From the NCBI RefSeq assembly GCF_020509005.1, contig NC_063021.1:1364001-1428000 (forward strand): 64,000 nucleotides of DNA, in the 5' to 3' direction. The first letter of the stretch is position 1, and every line of letters begins with the position of its first letter. This stretch comes from Fulvia fulva (taxonomy: Eukaryota; Ascomycota; Dothideomycetes; Mycosphaerellales; Mycosphaerellaceae). Positions 34,097 to 46,400 of this stretch are shown in pieces. The notes beneath the pieces were generated by a model. The model was not told where the DNA came from, searched no databases, and saw only the letters and a list, made by a program, of their open reading frames with translations. The position numbers and the translations under genes were made by a program.

Positions 34097-36831
34097 CTAG
34101 AAGACTGCGGCCAGACCAGACTTCGAGTTTCTCTTGCTGAACCGGTGTCGCTTGTCTCTGCCTTTGAGGCTTTCGTCCTCGGTGTTCTTGCGTAATGTGT
34201 GGCGTAGGTTATGTCTCTCGCCTGCACTCGGTCCGCTCATGGGCAATATTGCGTCGCCACCTAGCGAGTCTGCAGGGCTGCTAACGGCTGATGCGGTAAC
34301 GTCGTTCAGCATCGATTCTCCAGAATAGCTGTTAGTGACGGAGGTTGCCAATGCTACTTCTTGCGCTTGCTGCACGGCATCAAGCCACTCTTGTGTACTG
34401 TATCTACTCCCCGCGGGGTCAGATGTTGTAGCTCGCGGATCTTCGAAGGTATAGTGCTTGTCTCGCTGTATGCAACGTTAGCGCAGTACCGGGCCACGGC
34501 ATGATCAGTACTTACAGTATCGATCGACCAGTACGTCAAACCTTTCGCATCGACGCTGCTCTTGCAGGTCGATGCATTTGCAGTGAGGTTGATCTCGAGC
34601 TTGGCCTTCTTCTCATTACCACCTGCCGCTGCGACTACAAGTCTTGCGCTTGACGTGATTAAGACCAGCCTCTCTCGCTTCCTCATCGTGTTGCTGCTGA
34701 AGAACCGGGAGAATTTGGGTTTCTCCGATGGCGTCTGCGGATCTCCATGCTTGCTACTAGGGCTTGACGCCAACGGCGCTGTTGTCACAACCAGGTTACC
34801 CAACTTCAATATTCGTTCATTGTTGTGCGTGAGGACAGGTGACCAGTCGATATCCAGTTGACTGGGCGGCGGAAGTTCTGTCACATTCTGCAGGTTGGGT
34901 CTTCTTGCTGGTGCCTGTTGCGGTGGTCCGCTCGCAGTCTGCATGGCTGCAGCCGCTCCTGCGCTAGCCAGAGCATTGCTGCTACCGTTGTTCTTCACTC
35001 CGCCATTGAGCTTGATCGGTTCAGGGGCGGGTGGTACGTATGGCTTCAACCTAGGCGCGTTCTGCTTCCACAAGGACTTGCCCCATTGTACACCTTCAAA
35101 GAACCTGTGATTCTTGATGTGTTCGATAGGCAATCTGTTGGCAGGTTCCAGGACCAGAAGCCTTTCGATGAGGTCACGCGCCACTTCTGGGAAGCCATCC
35201 GGAAAGGTGTAGTCCAGCGCAAGAATCTTCTGAAACGTGAGATATTCGTTGGCAGCCTTGAACGGAGGCCGTCCCGCTAGTAACTGGTAGACAATGCAGC
35301 CAAATGCCCACAGATCAGATGACTTGCAGGCGTTCTTATCACGTAAAAGCTCCGGGCTAACGTACTCGGCTGTTCCTACAAAAGACACAGCTCGGTCTGT
35401 CTCAGCTCCATCTGTTGGTGCGCCTGACGACCCTCCGGCAGTGTTCTGTCCAGGTCGCGGATCTGGAAGTATCTTTGCAGTCCCGAAGTCTGTGATCTTC
35501 ACGTGCATGTCCTTGTCCAAGAGTACGTTCTCCGGCTTCAGATCGCGATGGATGATGCCTCGGCTATGCATGTATGCTATACTGTCCAGAATCTCGGCGC
35601 TGTAAAATCGTGTGCACTCCACGTCAAAGGTTCCCATTTTCTTCAGCACGCCCAACAGCTCACCGCCTGATGCCACGTCCAGTACGAAGTATAACGACCG
35701 CTCGTCCTGGAACGTGTAGTATAGTCGCACAACGCCGGGGTGTTCTGTTAGCCGGTTGAGGGTGTCTCGTTCAATGTTCACGTATTTGACCTTCTTCTCC
35801 TTGATAATGTGTCGCTTGTCCAAGACTTTGATGGCATACTCCTTCAGATTCTGCCGGTCGGTAGCTGCCAGCACAGTCGAGTAAGAGCCCTCTCCCAGTG
35901 TTCGGCCAAAATTGAAATCCTTCACGCCCTTCTTTACAGTCCGAGACTGGGTCTGACCTGACGCGTCGACCTCCCGTTGTGTCCCAACCGCAGCCCCTCT
36001 TTCTCGCCAATCCTCTGCTGATCTCGGCATTGGGGCTGACCCTGAATACGGCTGTTCAGCACTGTCATAGCCACCAGTGGATGTTGAGCTCCCTGTAGGC
36101 GCTCGTCCCCTTCGCGAATTCCTCCGCGGTGGCAGAGGTCCGTTGCCGTTTCCGCGACTCATCGGTGTACCGGGCTGCCTGTACGTCCTGCTGTCTCCTC
36201 TTTGCGGTACCGATCCCATCAACTGCCTGGCTCCCCTCGACCCGCTCCTTGCTAGACCTCCCATGTTGCCATCCGAGGAGCCCATGTCGTCCCTGTATCT
36301 ATACTGAGGATGGCTAGACATTCCCGAGCTCGACGAGTTGTTCATCTGCGTGTACATGCCGCTGATTGGCCGTGAGCCTGCTCCTTGCACACTTGGCTGT
36401 CTGTATGGCACATTGTAGCCGGAAGGATGTGATTGATATTGGCCTGGCTGTGGAGGCTGCTGCGCCTGCGGGTTCAAGGTCATACTCGTGCGGTGACTTA
36501 GCCGCCTGTCCGCAAACTCTCCCTGCTGGGTATTGGGGGACCGCGAGGGCGGCGGCGGTGAGGGATTGGACGTCTGCAGGCTGTAGCTGTCCGGGTCGAA
36601 GCCCAATCCTGAGTCCTGGCTGTCGGTTTCATGGGAGAGGGTCGGGAGCAGATTGGTCCTCCGTGCATCGGTCACAGTGCTCTCGGAGGAATGTGAAGAG
36701 GGCGGCGGTGGTCGTGCATTGGGGGTCGTCGGCGAGGTGGGCGAGGTGAGTGCTTCGGAGTCGTCGTGGTCGTCCGGGTTGGCAATGCGCAGGCCGCCCA
36801 ATGACTGCGACAGGCTCAAGTCGGCGTTCAT
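34097..36831 (-). CDS. PDK1/Pkh-type AGC protein kinase with PH-like C-terminus
   Basis: Exons 36831-34516 and 34465-34097 with a 50-nt intron, 894 residues. A 300-residue disordered N-terminus (Ser/Pro/Gln/Gly-rich) precedes the kinase domain at about 305-578: GEGSYSTV, Lys335 in YAIKVL, HRDLKPEN with Asp430, DFG with Asp448, and an activation segment with FVGTAEYVSPELL, the signature of PDK1. A PH-like domain follows at about 675-800 (RILKLGNLVVTTA, RLVLITSSARLV, then W near YSTQEWLDAV in exon 2), as in PDK1. Yeast Pkh1/2 phosphorylate Ypk, Pkc1 and Sch9 downstream of sphingolipids and eisosomes. The start at 36831 (MNADLSLSQSL) is preferred over 37032, because upstream residues look like leader sequence. 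Confidence 0.93.
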
Positions 36832-38127
36832 GATGGGCGGTATAGCGGCAGTGCGTGTGGCTGCCGCGCGAGGAGTGTAGAGGTATACGGGTAGCCGGCG
36901 GACCGCATCACATTGGGAGCGAGCGCACGCGTCTCGAGAGTGCTTGCCCAGCAGCAGAGCAACGGGGGTCACAGGGTAGGGTAGATGTGGTGGGTGAAGC
37001 TGCTCCGTTCCCGTCTTTTGCTGGTAGCACAAACACCGCTGGCCGGCGACGTATGTAAGAATCGGGCTGTGGGATGTGCAACTCGACGACGATGACTGAC
37101 TGCTGCTAAGTTCTAACTGCTCTCAGGGTTGCTAACGATGCCAACGACGACCCGCCAAGACGAGCGCGCAGGCAAGCAGGGATGGCTCTTCGTCATGTGG
37201 CTTGCTCGCAACATTACATGTATTATTAATTTATTAAACCCTCTCGAGTTTCAGCGTCTATTTACATCCTCTACTCCTCTACCTCCCTCGTCGTCTGGCC
37301 CTGATCGTATACTACTCGACCCTTCATACCAAACACAGCTCCCTCGCTGCCTCTGGCCTACGTACGCACACGAGGACTTGGCCACCGAGGCCACACCGTC
37401 CCCCGGTTCATTCGCGGCAGGATCCGCAGTACACGCTGCCACAAACAGCCTTCATTCTCCATTGGCACGATTGGACAGCTGTCGCGCCTGTTCCTGCGTG
37501 CTGCACCAGCACCACGAGACTCGCAGACGTTGCAGCCTGAATCATGTGGCAAGCCACCAGTTCACCGCTTTCAGGAGACACAGAAAATCGTCAGAGAGGC
37601 GTGAGAGGTTGCCTTTGGACCTTGAGACAGTCGCACGCTTCCATGGTCTCACAAGACGACAAAGGTGATCAAGTAGAACAGCCTAGTGTGGACTATGTTG
37701 ATATGGTATTGGTAGTGCGGCAGAGCGCTTGTGTGTGTGTGCAGAACCCGCTGCAGCTGCTGCATACACAATGACATGCAAACACTTCGCGATACGCCCT
37801 TCCCATGCCTATCCATGAGTAAACTTGGTTTTCAGTCGAAGAGCATACGCAGCGTCGATCGTGGCAGAGCGCGTGATGGCTATGTCTACTGAGATTTTGG
37901 TCTTACAGGCACAAATATATCAAAGCAGTGTGTCGCCGAGCTGCTTCAACACCTCGACCAAAACATGCGTCAAGACAGCCTTGACGCTTTCCCGCCACCC
38001 GGATGTCTCGGTCTTTGGCCATGAATGCCTGGAGGCTGCATAAAAGCGTGGGCAGCCCTTTGACAACATTAAAGAATCAACTGATAGACTCCGAAAGTCC
38101 TGTGACTCACGAACAGACTGTCGAGAG
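36832..38127. other. Gene-free divergent promoter stretch
   Basis: About 1.3 kb between the starts of the PDK1-like gene (minus) and the SET-domain gene (plus). It contains a short AT-rich patch (37210-37240) and a GTGTGTGTG run near 37731. No supported gene. Confidence 0.45.
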
Positions 38128-39322
38128 ATGCTGGGACTCAACAACGCCAGGAACCCGAAATATTCGATTGATGTATCCGTCGGTACTAACAAGCGCATGA
38201 GAGCGGCGGTGGACATCCGCGCAGGAGCTTGCATTCTGGAAGAGCGGCCTCTGTTCAAGCTAGATATCGCACTCTCGAGACTTTATGATATCAAGTCTGT
38301 CACGAATGAGGAGGTGGTACCCAATGGCGTCAAAATACTTCAAATCGAATTCGCTCGAGCCGATTATCCTACCAAGCAGAAGATCATTGGCCTGTACCAT
38401 GGGCTCGACCTCACGGAAATCGCCAACCTGCCCCTTGACGAACAAGCCCATACCTTGTTGACAGCCATCATCAAGCTCAATGCATGGAGTGTGATTGAAC
38501 AAGTCGATGGCCAGGAGCACACGATCCTTATCATGTACAACGAGTTGAGCCGGATCAATAACTCATGTACACCCAACGCGATGATATCTTGGAATGCCGT
38601 AACAGGGCGCGGCAGCCTGCATGCATTGCAAGATATCACTACCAATACAGAGATCACCATAGAGTATCTCGCTGAGCCAAAAGACTGCTTCCAGAAGAAG
38701 ACCGATCGCATCGCCGCTATCAAAGAAGCCTATCGCTTCACTGCGATTGTCCGGTGTGTGCTCCTGCGGGCAATACCGACAATAATCGCAGACGGATAGC
38801 GAGAGGGGCGTACGAGGAATCTCAAGACGATGCAGTCACAGCAAACCAAACAGTCCAGGCTGTCAGAGCTCGCAGAATCGCCGCTTGTGGTCGCTACATC
38901 ACCGCCCTAGGCGTTATGAACATAAAAGACATGAAGCTGGCAAACGCATGGGAAACCCTCCATGATCTGCACAAAGACGACTATGTTGCAGCACAGGCCT
39001 CGAACGACTCCAGTCATTGCAATGCTTGTAGTACAGACCTTACCCCGAACGGCCACATAACCAAAGCGATTGAAGTCATCGACAAGGCCTGCGAAACTCA
39101 CATGCTCTGCGAAGGTGAGAATCATCCCGATCTCGACGATGACAACACCAAACGGAAAAGCTTATAGCATTGCGGAGGGACGTCCAGCCTTTTCCTCCGC
39201 CACCGCCAGCTCCAGCTGCAGCTCCGCCGGCTCCGCCGGCATTGCCAGCACCTCCAGCACCTCCAGCAGCAGTACCAAGACGCAACCCAAACCGACCACG
39301 AGGGCGACGTCCGGGTGGATGA
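38128..39322 (+). pseudogene. SET-domain protein gene with a 1-nt frameshift
   Basis: The first reading (38128 to about 38744) has a SET domain: MRAAVDIRAGACILEERPLF at about 24-43, NELSRINNSCTPNAMISWN with the NHS-like motif, and ITTNTEITIEYL. The family normally continues with a cysteine-rich post-SET segment. Here that segment (CDCPVCAPAG, 38745 onward) lies in another frame, so one base appears to be missing at about 38743-38745. The second reading runs to 39114. A 53-nt intron (39115-39167, GTGAGA...TTATAG) then joins a Pro/Ala-rich tail (39168-39322, about 50 residues). Lysine methyltransferase-type activity is only inferred. A consensus error is as likely as real decay. Confidence 0.7.
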
Positions 39323-39789
39323 GGTATCTACAGCGAATGTCCGGCCTAGCTTTCCATCTCCTTTCTCTCGTCTATCGAGTACAAAGCACGTTGTTCACGC
39401 ACCGGATGTGGATGGTGTTCGAATCGTGACACAGCATCGACAGCTGCTTCCATACGGCTTATTGAGGTTGATGTCAAATAATCTGCCAGATTCGACTGTC
39501 ATTCTGCCGCATTGCTTTGAGCACGGAGCATCGTCTACCGGGATCCCCACACAACGCACATGCCGGAAGCCGAGTTGTCCTTCTCACCTTCCAAATCTAT
39601 CTGACACGGACCGACAGTCTACACACATGTCATGACGAACCACACGACGCATGGCACAGTAGTGCTTGTTTGGTATAAGCCCGAGACTGCACACTATCGT
39701 AAGTTCTTCCGGCGCCACCTAGTTTTGATCCAATACATAACCTGCTGCGTTGTTGAACCATCTCCCATCTCCTGTCACACCTCTCTACC
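39323..39789. other. Gene-free stretch
   Basis: Lies between the SET-domain gene and the esterase gene. It presumably carries the esterase promoter. No other feature seen. Confidence 0.45.
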
Positions 39790-40902
39790 ATGTCTTCCTT
39801 GGCAGCCGTCTTGTTCACGTTCTGCGTACTTACTGCAGCCACGCCTCTGGCTGGTCCACCTGGCTATGGCGGCGGAAAGGCTCAGTCTTGGCCTGGCTGG
39901 CCTGGCATCTCACATATGTTCGTTTTTAGTGACAGCTACACGACCACAGGCTTCGAAGTGAACGGGACACAACCATCCGCAGCCAACCCATTTGGCAACC
40001 CACCTTACCCTGGGTACACCTCGTCAAATGGCCCGAACTGGATCGACTTCTTGACGACGACCTACAACCAGAGCTTTGTAAAGACAATCAATCTGGCTTA
40101 TGGGGGTGCGACTATTGATGGTGCATTGATCCCAGCATACCTACCTACGGTGTTGTCAGTCAAGCAACAAGTCAACGACGAGTATATCCCGACTTATGCT
40201 GGCCATCCAGAATTCTTCGACTGGCGGTCCAAGGATACCTTGTTTGCAATCTTCATCGGTATCAACGATATTGGGAATGCGTATGGTTGGAGTAACAGTT
40301 TGGTTGTATTCGACAAGGTCATTGCCGAGTATGCTGGACTTGTGGTGAGTCGTCTGTCAGCTCCCGTCCCAACTACCTCTCACATCATCAATAGGACAAG
40401 CTCTACCAAACGGGAGCGAAGAACTTCCTCTTCCTCAACGTCCCTCCAGTCGACAGATCGCCTCTCACCATTGCAGCTGGCAAGACGGCGCAGTCCACCG
40501 AGAAGAAGGCGATAGCATCCTGGAACCAGAGGGTCGCGCGCATCGCTCAAAACCTGAGCAGCACGCATCAAGATGCTACTACCTTCGTCTTCGACACGAA
40601 CGCAGTGTTCACCCAGGTCTTGGACAAGCCTGGATCTTATAAGGAGACCAGTGGTTACAAGAATACTACGGGTTACTGCGAAGCTTGTGAGTGAATACAA
40701 GGGCGTTTCTTGCGAGCAATGAGCTGATATGATAGTAGATGAGAATGGTACTCCAACATGGTATACCAAGTACGTCAACTGCACATACGCAGTCGACGAG
40801 TATTTTTGGCTGAATAGCCTGCATCCGACGTTTCCAATGCATAATGTGACTGCAAAGCAGATAGCGAAGCAGCTCAGTAGCACGCAGCGTGGATCGTGGT
40901 AG
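39790..40902 (+). CDS. Secreted GDSL-type carbohydrate esterase (CE16-like)
   Basis: Exons 39790-40344, 40395-40686 and 40739-40902 with introns of 50 and 52 nt, 336 residues. The signal peptide is about 1-18 (LAAVLFTFCVLTAATP). The SGNH/GDSL blocks are present: MFVFSDSYTTTGF (block I serine), INLAYGGATIDG (Gly block), FIGINDIGNAYG (Asn block), and WLNSLHPTFPMHN near the end with the catalytic His. The second intron needs the acceptor TAG at 40736-40738 rather than the TAG three bases earlier, which would insert an in-frame stop. CE16 enzymes remove acetyl groups from xylo-oligosaccharides at the non-reducing end, which suits plant wall breakdown. A phospholipase-like GDSL role cannot be excluded. 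Confidence 0.9.
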
Positions 40903-41312
40903 TATTCTGGTGCATGGTTTGGTCGATTGCAGACCATCAGTAAAGCATTCATGTGTTCTCGGAACACAGTACACAGCGGTTAATCAAGTCGACAGTACGA
41001 AGCGCTTGACCAGCTCGGTCTCGGCACCGCCACCCAGTTCTGACGGTGCACTCATGCAAGGCATAGAATCTAGTACGTGGGCGAGGTACGTGAGGTTAAG
41101 CGCGCTACGATGGCAGGTCAAAAGCTCAATGCGGTACTGTTCGGTACACCCGTTTATGCTGTTTTCTGATCACATGTCTCACTTATTCCTTCTCGGCTCG
41201 CTTGGTAACAGACCCCGTTCTGAGTGTGTATGAAAGTAAGACGTCTCACTTCTTCGCAGCCTCCTTGCCTGCCGAGGGGTTAGCTAACATCGCGAGTAAG
41301 CATAGTAACTTG
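40903..41312. other. Gene-free stretch between convergent genes
   Basis: 3' regions of the esterase gene (plus) and the small unknown gene (minus). Nothing else supported. Confidence 0.45.
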
Positions 41313-41827
41313 CTACTCACCACCCTTGGCAACGACTTCCGGCACCAGAATCGTGAGCTCTTCGAGACAATGACCCTCGAAGGCGTAACCGAGGAATACC
41401 GGCCAAGCCACCTCCTCGCTCTCGTCCTTCGACTTCTGTACCTTCGCAGCGGCGACCTTCTCCTTCTCGGTCATAAGGTCGGCCTTCCAGATCTCGATAG
41501 TGGTGCTTCCAGGCTTGATTTTTTTTGCTTCCCATACGGATGTCCTCATCTGCAGACTGGTCAGTCGGTGAACAGAAGACTTGGGAACATGGTACTTACG
41601 CTGCGAGAGGATGAGGACTAGGTCGTAGTCTGACATGAAGCAGATGCCGTCGGGCACCATGTTGCGTCCATTTGCCTTGTGCTCGTAGACGAGACGGAGA
41701 GTTTCTGAGTTCATCTGTGATGTCGTGGTCAGTTCGCTCTGTGGTGATGATAGTTGATAGGCGCACATACCTTTTGTAAGCTGTTGAGTTGATTGGATGG
41801 GTGGTCTGGGGTGGGTGGTGGGTCCAT
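41313..41827 (-). CDS. Small conserved-looking protein of unknown function
   Basis: Exon 1 is 41827-41771 (19 codons, MDPPPTPDHPSNQ...). Exon 2 is 41714-41600 (LRLVYEHKANGRNMVPDGICFMSDYDLVLILSQ). The last exon ends at 41313 and carries PGSTTIEIWKADLMTEKEKVAAAKV and VFLGYAFEGHCLEELTILVPE. No known domain. The last acceptor is uncertain. With the CAG at 41550-41552 the reading HEDIRMGSKK runs into an A8 tract (41519-41526) and leaves frame. With the AAG at 41528-41530 the frame stays open and the product has about 130 residues. Either an alternative acceptor or a one-base error in the A tract explains this. The coding character of the final part is convincing. Confidence 0.6.
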
Positions 41828-42049
41828 GTGCTGTGTATTGTCTAATCAAACGAGTGGTAAGCGAAAGAAGTTGGTGTGATTGTGAGAGAAGTTCGCGTTT
41901 AGAAGTAGGAGAAGTGTGTATAGCTTGTGAAGCAAGAGCTTGGACCACGACTAGTCGCGAGAGATGCATATCTATCATGAGTGACAAAGAACGTAGTGAA
42001 CGGGAGCAAAGTTTGTTGCACATGCAGTGATAGCATTCACCTGAGCTCT

Positions 42050-42960
42050 CTAAAGTTTCTCGAACGTTGGAGTCCGCTTCTGTATTCCCGACAGCATGGC
42101 ATCTTTGACGTCTTTGCTTTGCAGCATGGCAGCATTCCACACAGCGATGTAGTCAAGACCTATGCGGACATTAGCACAACCGTCACATGCACCAGAAAGA
42201 GCGCCTCGCTTGCTCACTTACCATCAGCAACTGAATGGTCCCTCGAATAATTAATCACCGCCTTCGTCCCCTGCACAGCAATAGGAGACTTGTCCGCAAT
42301 CTCTTTGGCCAGATCATACGCCCTTTGCAGCAAAGCCTTCTTATCCTCAAGCACTCCGGACACAAACCCCATCGTCATCGCCTCCTCCGCACTGAACTCC
42401 CTCGCCGTCAGGCAAATATCCTTGATCCAACTCATCGGCACCTGCGTATGCGGCAACCGTGTCAACGTTCCAACATCCGCCGCAAGTCCAATCGCAACCT
42501 CCCTCACAGAGAACCTCGAATCCTTCGAGCAGATCCGGATGTCACAGCAGGTAGAGATATCAATGGCAGCACCGTATGAGATACCATGCATACAGCATAT
42601 CACCGGCTTCTCACACTTCTCAATCTCACTGACAGGCTCCTGGATCTCTTTGATGTGTCGTCGGAGAGCCCAGGCTTTGCGTGCAACATCCTCTCCAGGA
42701 TTGCTGTCGCCACCGATGTGACCACCGGAGGCAGCCGTTACGTCAAGGCCTGCTGTGAAAGCTCTGTCGCCTGCTGCTGTGAGGATGATGGCTCGGACGT
42801 CTGGGTCTACTGATAGCCTGGAGAAGACAGAGCCAATGTCTGTGAACATTTGCTGTGTGAATGAGTTGAGTTTCTTCGGGCGATCCAGTTCCACGACAGC
42901 TACGTAAGGGTACGGGCTGCTGACATTGATGAAGGGTTTGCTGTAGTCTGAGGGCGCCAT
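42050..42960 (-). CDS. Enoyl-CoA hydratase/isomerase family, delta3,5-delta2,4-dienoyl-CoA isomerase-like
   Basis: Exons 42960-42222 and 42159-42050 with a 62-nt intron, 282 residues. Crotonase-fold motifs in order: VAVVELDRPKKLNSF, AGDRAFTAGLDV (oxyanion loop), CEKPVICCMHGISYGAAIDISTCCDIRICS, then SVREVAIGLAADVGTLTRLPH. The three acidic residues of the dienoyl-CoA isomerase group (Asp in CCDIR, Glu in REV, Asp in AADVG) are present. These enzymes move double bonds during beta-oxidation of unsaturated fatty acids. The protein ends in FEKL, only a weak resemblance to a peroxisomal PTS1, and no mitochondrial leader is evident, so its location is open. The start MAPSDYSKPF at 42960 is preferred to 43002. 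Confidence 0.9.
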
Positions 42961-43480
42961 GATGATGGTTGTGGGCGTTGTGTGAGGGGCGCTTGGATGC
43001 AAAATGCTCGTCCTTGCGGTGTTGGATTATGTCTGTTATACAACTTTGAAGGCGTGTGGTTACACGCGAGGTGATCAGATCTGCAGCCGAGGTTCTAGTC
43101 TCAGCCTATCAGAACCCCTACCGCAAGCTCGCTTCGTCGCCCAATAGGAACAAGTCCAGGCTTCCAAAGCGTAGGTGATGCGTACAGCTTCGCGTCCGCT
43201 TGCGGTATAGCGTCGAAGCTGAGACCACATAGGCTGAGTACCTGAGCTTACCGAGGTTCGGCAGGTGCGACGCTTGGACACGCTTATTGCTGGGGATAGG
43301 ATAAGATGGGAAAGTAGACGGCGACATCAAACATCATCCATTTGCTACACAAGGCGCGACTCTATGCGCTCTCTGATTGATCATGCTCCGCGCTGAACTT
43401 CGAAAGCCTTCAATCTGTCTAGCTGTACGCTCAAAAATGCCCACATCAGGCCTCAAACAAAAACTCCGTATGCAATGCTC
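42961..43480. other. Gene-free stretch with a dispersed repeat
   Basis: Upstream region of the isomerase gene and 3' region of the nucleoporin gene. It contains the 70-bp repeat copy 2 and, about 40 bp before it, a partial inverted relative (43109-43145). Confidence 0.5.
43181..43250. repeat. 70-bp foldable dispersed repeat, copy 2
   Basis: 66 of 70 positions match 16619-16688. Inner arms AGCTTCG (43186-43192) and CGAAGCT (43214-43220) flank CCGCTTGCGG. Upstream, CTCAGCCTAT (43109-43118) and ACCGCAAGC (about 43128-43136) are reverse complements of parts of the repeat. The whole may therefore be a short inverted-repeat element of about 140 bp. Confidence 0.75.
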
Positions 43481-46400
43481 CTATTTTGGTATCCCCTCTG
43501 TCAAGACTCGAGCCAATTCCTTTGCTTCATCAGCAGAGTCTGCTGTGAGAAAGAAACGTAATAGCTTGCCAGGCTTGCTGTGAATGTGATCGAAGAAAGT
43601 GCCAATGACCATAGTGTCTTTCTTTGGATGCAGTTCGTACTTCATGCCCTTCATGGGGTTGAAGTTCAGTGCGAGTTGGTTGACACCGACCTTCTGCAGG
43701 ATGCGTGTCTTGCCACTCAATTTCTCTTTCAAGACGTAGGCCTTGCCTTCACCCTTGCTGATCCACGATGGCTTTGGACTATCGTCGTCAACCTTTTCGA
43801 AGATCTTGGTTACGATATGTGGGAGCTCGAGCACAATCTCGTTGGCTTCTCGCTCCTCTGGAAGTAAGGACGTCATGTCATCAGCCTGTGGATCGTTTTG
43901 CTCGTCACCGTCATCCTTTGCCTCGCCAGCGTTTGAGGCTTCACCATCGGTGGTAACACCTGGAGTCGTTGCACGTGAAGCATTCAGTGATGATGCCTTG
44001 GGTCCGAAGCTGAATCCAGTCGATGGTGGAGCAAGCTTGCCAGCTTCTTGTGTTGCTGCAGCAGGTGTGGAAGTCGCGCCAAAAAGGCCGTTACCAAACT
44101 TCGGAGGTGGCACTGCTGGCGTGGTTGAGAGAAGGCCGCTCGTGCTTGCGCCGAATTTGATTGGCGTCTCTGGCTTCCACGTGTTGTTGCCAGCTCCTTG
44201 GGCTTTCTCGCCCGCGGTTGCATCAGCAGCCTTGTTCGTAGATGTGCCGCCAAACATGAAGCCCGCGCCAGCTTTTGCAGCTGCTTCGATCTCCTTGCGC
44301 TTGGCCTCCTGCTTTTCGCGATCACGCGCTTCCCACTGTTCCTTGGTCTCCTCGTCGCTGTCGTAGTCTTCGTCCATTCGCCTCTTCTTTGCGTCATCTT
44401 CGGCAGCTTTGGCCTTGCTACCGAATGCCGAAAGGAAGCTACCGCCACCGGAAGGAGCAGCGCCGAAGCTGGGCGTGAACCCAGTCGTTGGCTTGACTGC
44501 CGCAGGCGCAGATGTTGTGGTAGTAGTCTTTGCAGTCGAGCTGAACAAGGAAGTGGAGGGGTTGAAACCGGAGGTCTGCGCTGGCTTCGGTGCAGGCGCT
44601 TTCTTTGAGCCGTCCAACGCAGAAGCAAACAGTTTGGCACTGCTGCTAGCATTCTCGGACAGACTAGGGTATTGGGGCTCGTTTGGCTTGCTACGCTTCT
44701 CAGTCGCCGGTGGCTGTGTAGAGTCGTCATCCTCATGGGGTCGCTTCTTTGCAGCAGGTGGCGCACTGCTGGGAGGTTTACTGAATGCGCAGGTGCTCGT
44801 GGACGCCTTTGGTGTTTCGGCACCAAACGTGTTTGTCGGTGCTGTCGATCTCAACGTCTGCGCCTCGAAGATATTGGACTGTGGTGTCGAGGAAGCATTC
44901 TGCTGTGTTTGAGGTGCAATAAAGGTTCCCGCTCGCGGCGCAGGAGGCTGAGTCGCGCGGATCTCTGCAGCTGTCTTTACGTAGTAGTCGAAAGTTGTTG
45001 TCCAGTCCTTTGTGATGTCTTGTGACCTCAGGTGAGCAAGCATACCCTCGTTCAGTTCCTTGAATTTCTGCACCTGCGCCGCTGGCACGTTGCGAACAGC
45101 AGCCGTGGAAGCCGTGACAGCAGAGGGTCGAGCTTGTTGTGGCGGTATCGTACGTGCTGCTGGTGCTGTGGCGGGTACGTTGAACGCATGTGATGGCGCA
45201 CTGGGTGGTGCTGGTGTCAGAGGCTGCTGTGGCGCGGGTTGCTCCGATCGCTCGAAAAGATTCTTGGCCTTCGATGGGTTGTCTTTGGGCTGGGAAGGCG
45301 CTGGCTGGTCCATCCGTTCAAACAGGCTCTTCGGTTTCGGTGTTTCTCCAGAATGTTGCGAAGGTTGTGCTGACTGGAAGAGGGAAGGAGTTACCGATGT
45401 CATGGAAGGTGCGAACAATGGTTTCTGAGTAGCAGGTGTTTCCGGTGCATTATCAGACTGCGGCATTGGATTCGTGATTCGGTCCATGATTGATCTCGGC
45501 GCTGCAGGAGCTGCTGCAGTGGTTGAGCCTGGAGTACCCGTAGTGGCCTGCTGTGCAAACATGTTCTTCTGTGATGTAGTGCCAGGTGTTGTCATGCTGG
45601 TGTCTTGCTGAGATGCATTCGGCTTGAAGAGTGAGCTGCTCGACTGGGTCTGAGCACCTCCGCCAAACATTGAGCTTGAGCTTGGTGCCTGCCCCTGTGA
45701 AGCATTGAAGATGCTTTGCTGCGATGCGCCAAAAGCATTCGTACCGCTGGGTTGATCACCTTCTCTGTCATCGGCGTCTTTGTCCTCCTTGTCGTTGTAA
45801 ACTTGTGATGGATCCGCTGAGCTGAAGTTGAACTTCAAGTTCGATGAGGTCTTTGGGGCAGTATCGAATACGCTACCGCCAGGTTTGATTGGCGCGAACG
45901 AAGTCGTGCTTGCACCAAACAGGCCCTTCGGTTCCCCGTTCGCCTGAGGCGCTTGCGAAGGTGTGCCTGCCCCAAACAGCCCGCTCGTGCTCGGCTTCGA
46001 TGTCGTTTGCTCTGCTTGAGATGTGGACATACTTGCACCGAACAGGCCAGCAGGACTTGGTTTCGCTGTCGTTTGCTCGATTTGTGAAGTCGTCGATGAC
46101 GTTTGTCCAAAATTACCACTGAACAGCGAGGTCTTTGGAGGCTGACTCTCCGCAGGCTTCTCGCCATTCTGCTGTGCTTGTCCAAACAGAGCCGTCTTAG
46201 GCGTCTGTTGCAATGTGCTCTTCTCTTTGTCGCCATATGCGCTGGGCATTGTGAATATGGGCTTCTCGGACTGTCCAATGCCGGCAAACAGATTGTTCGG
46301 CTTGCTTGTCTCGGTGTGCGTCTGCCCAAACCCTGCTGTCGAGTTACCATTCTCTTGCGGCTTCTGTCCGAACCCGGCAAAAGCATTACTTGCCGGCTTA

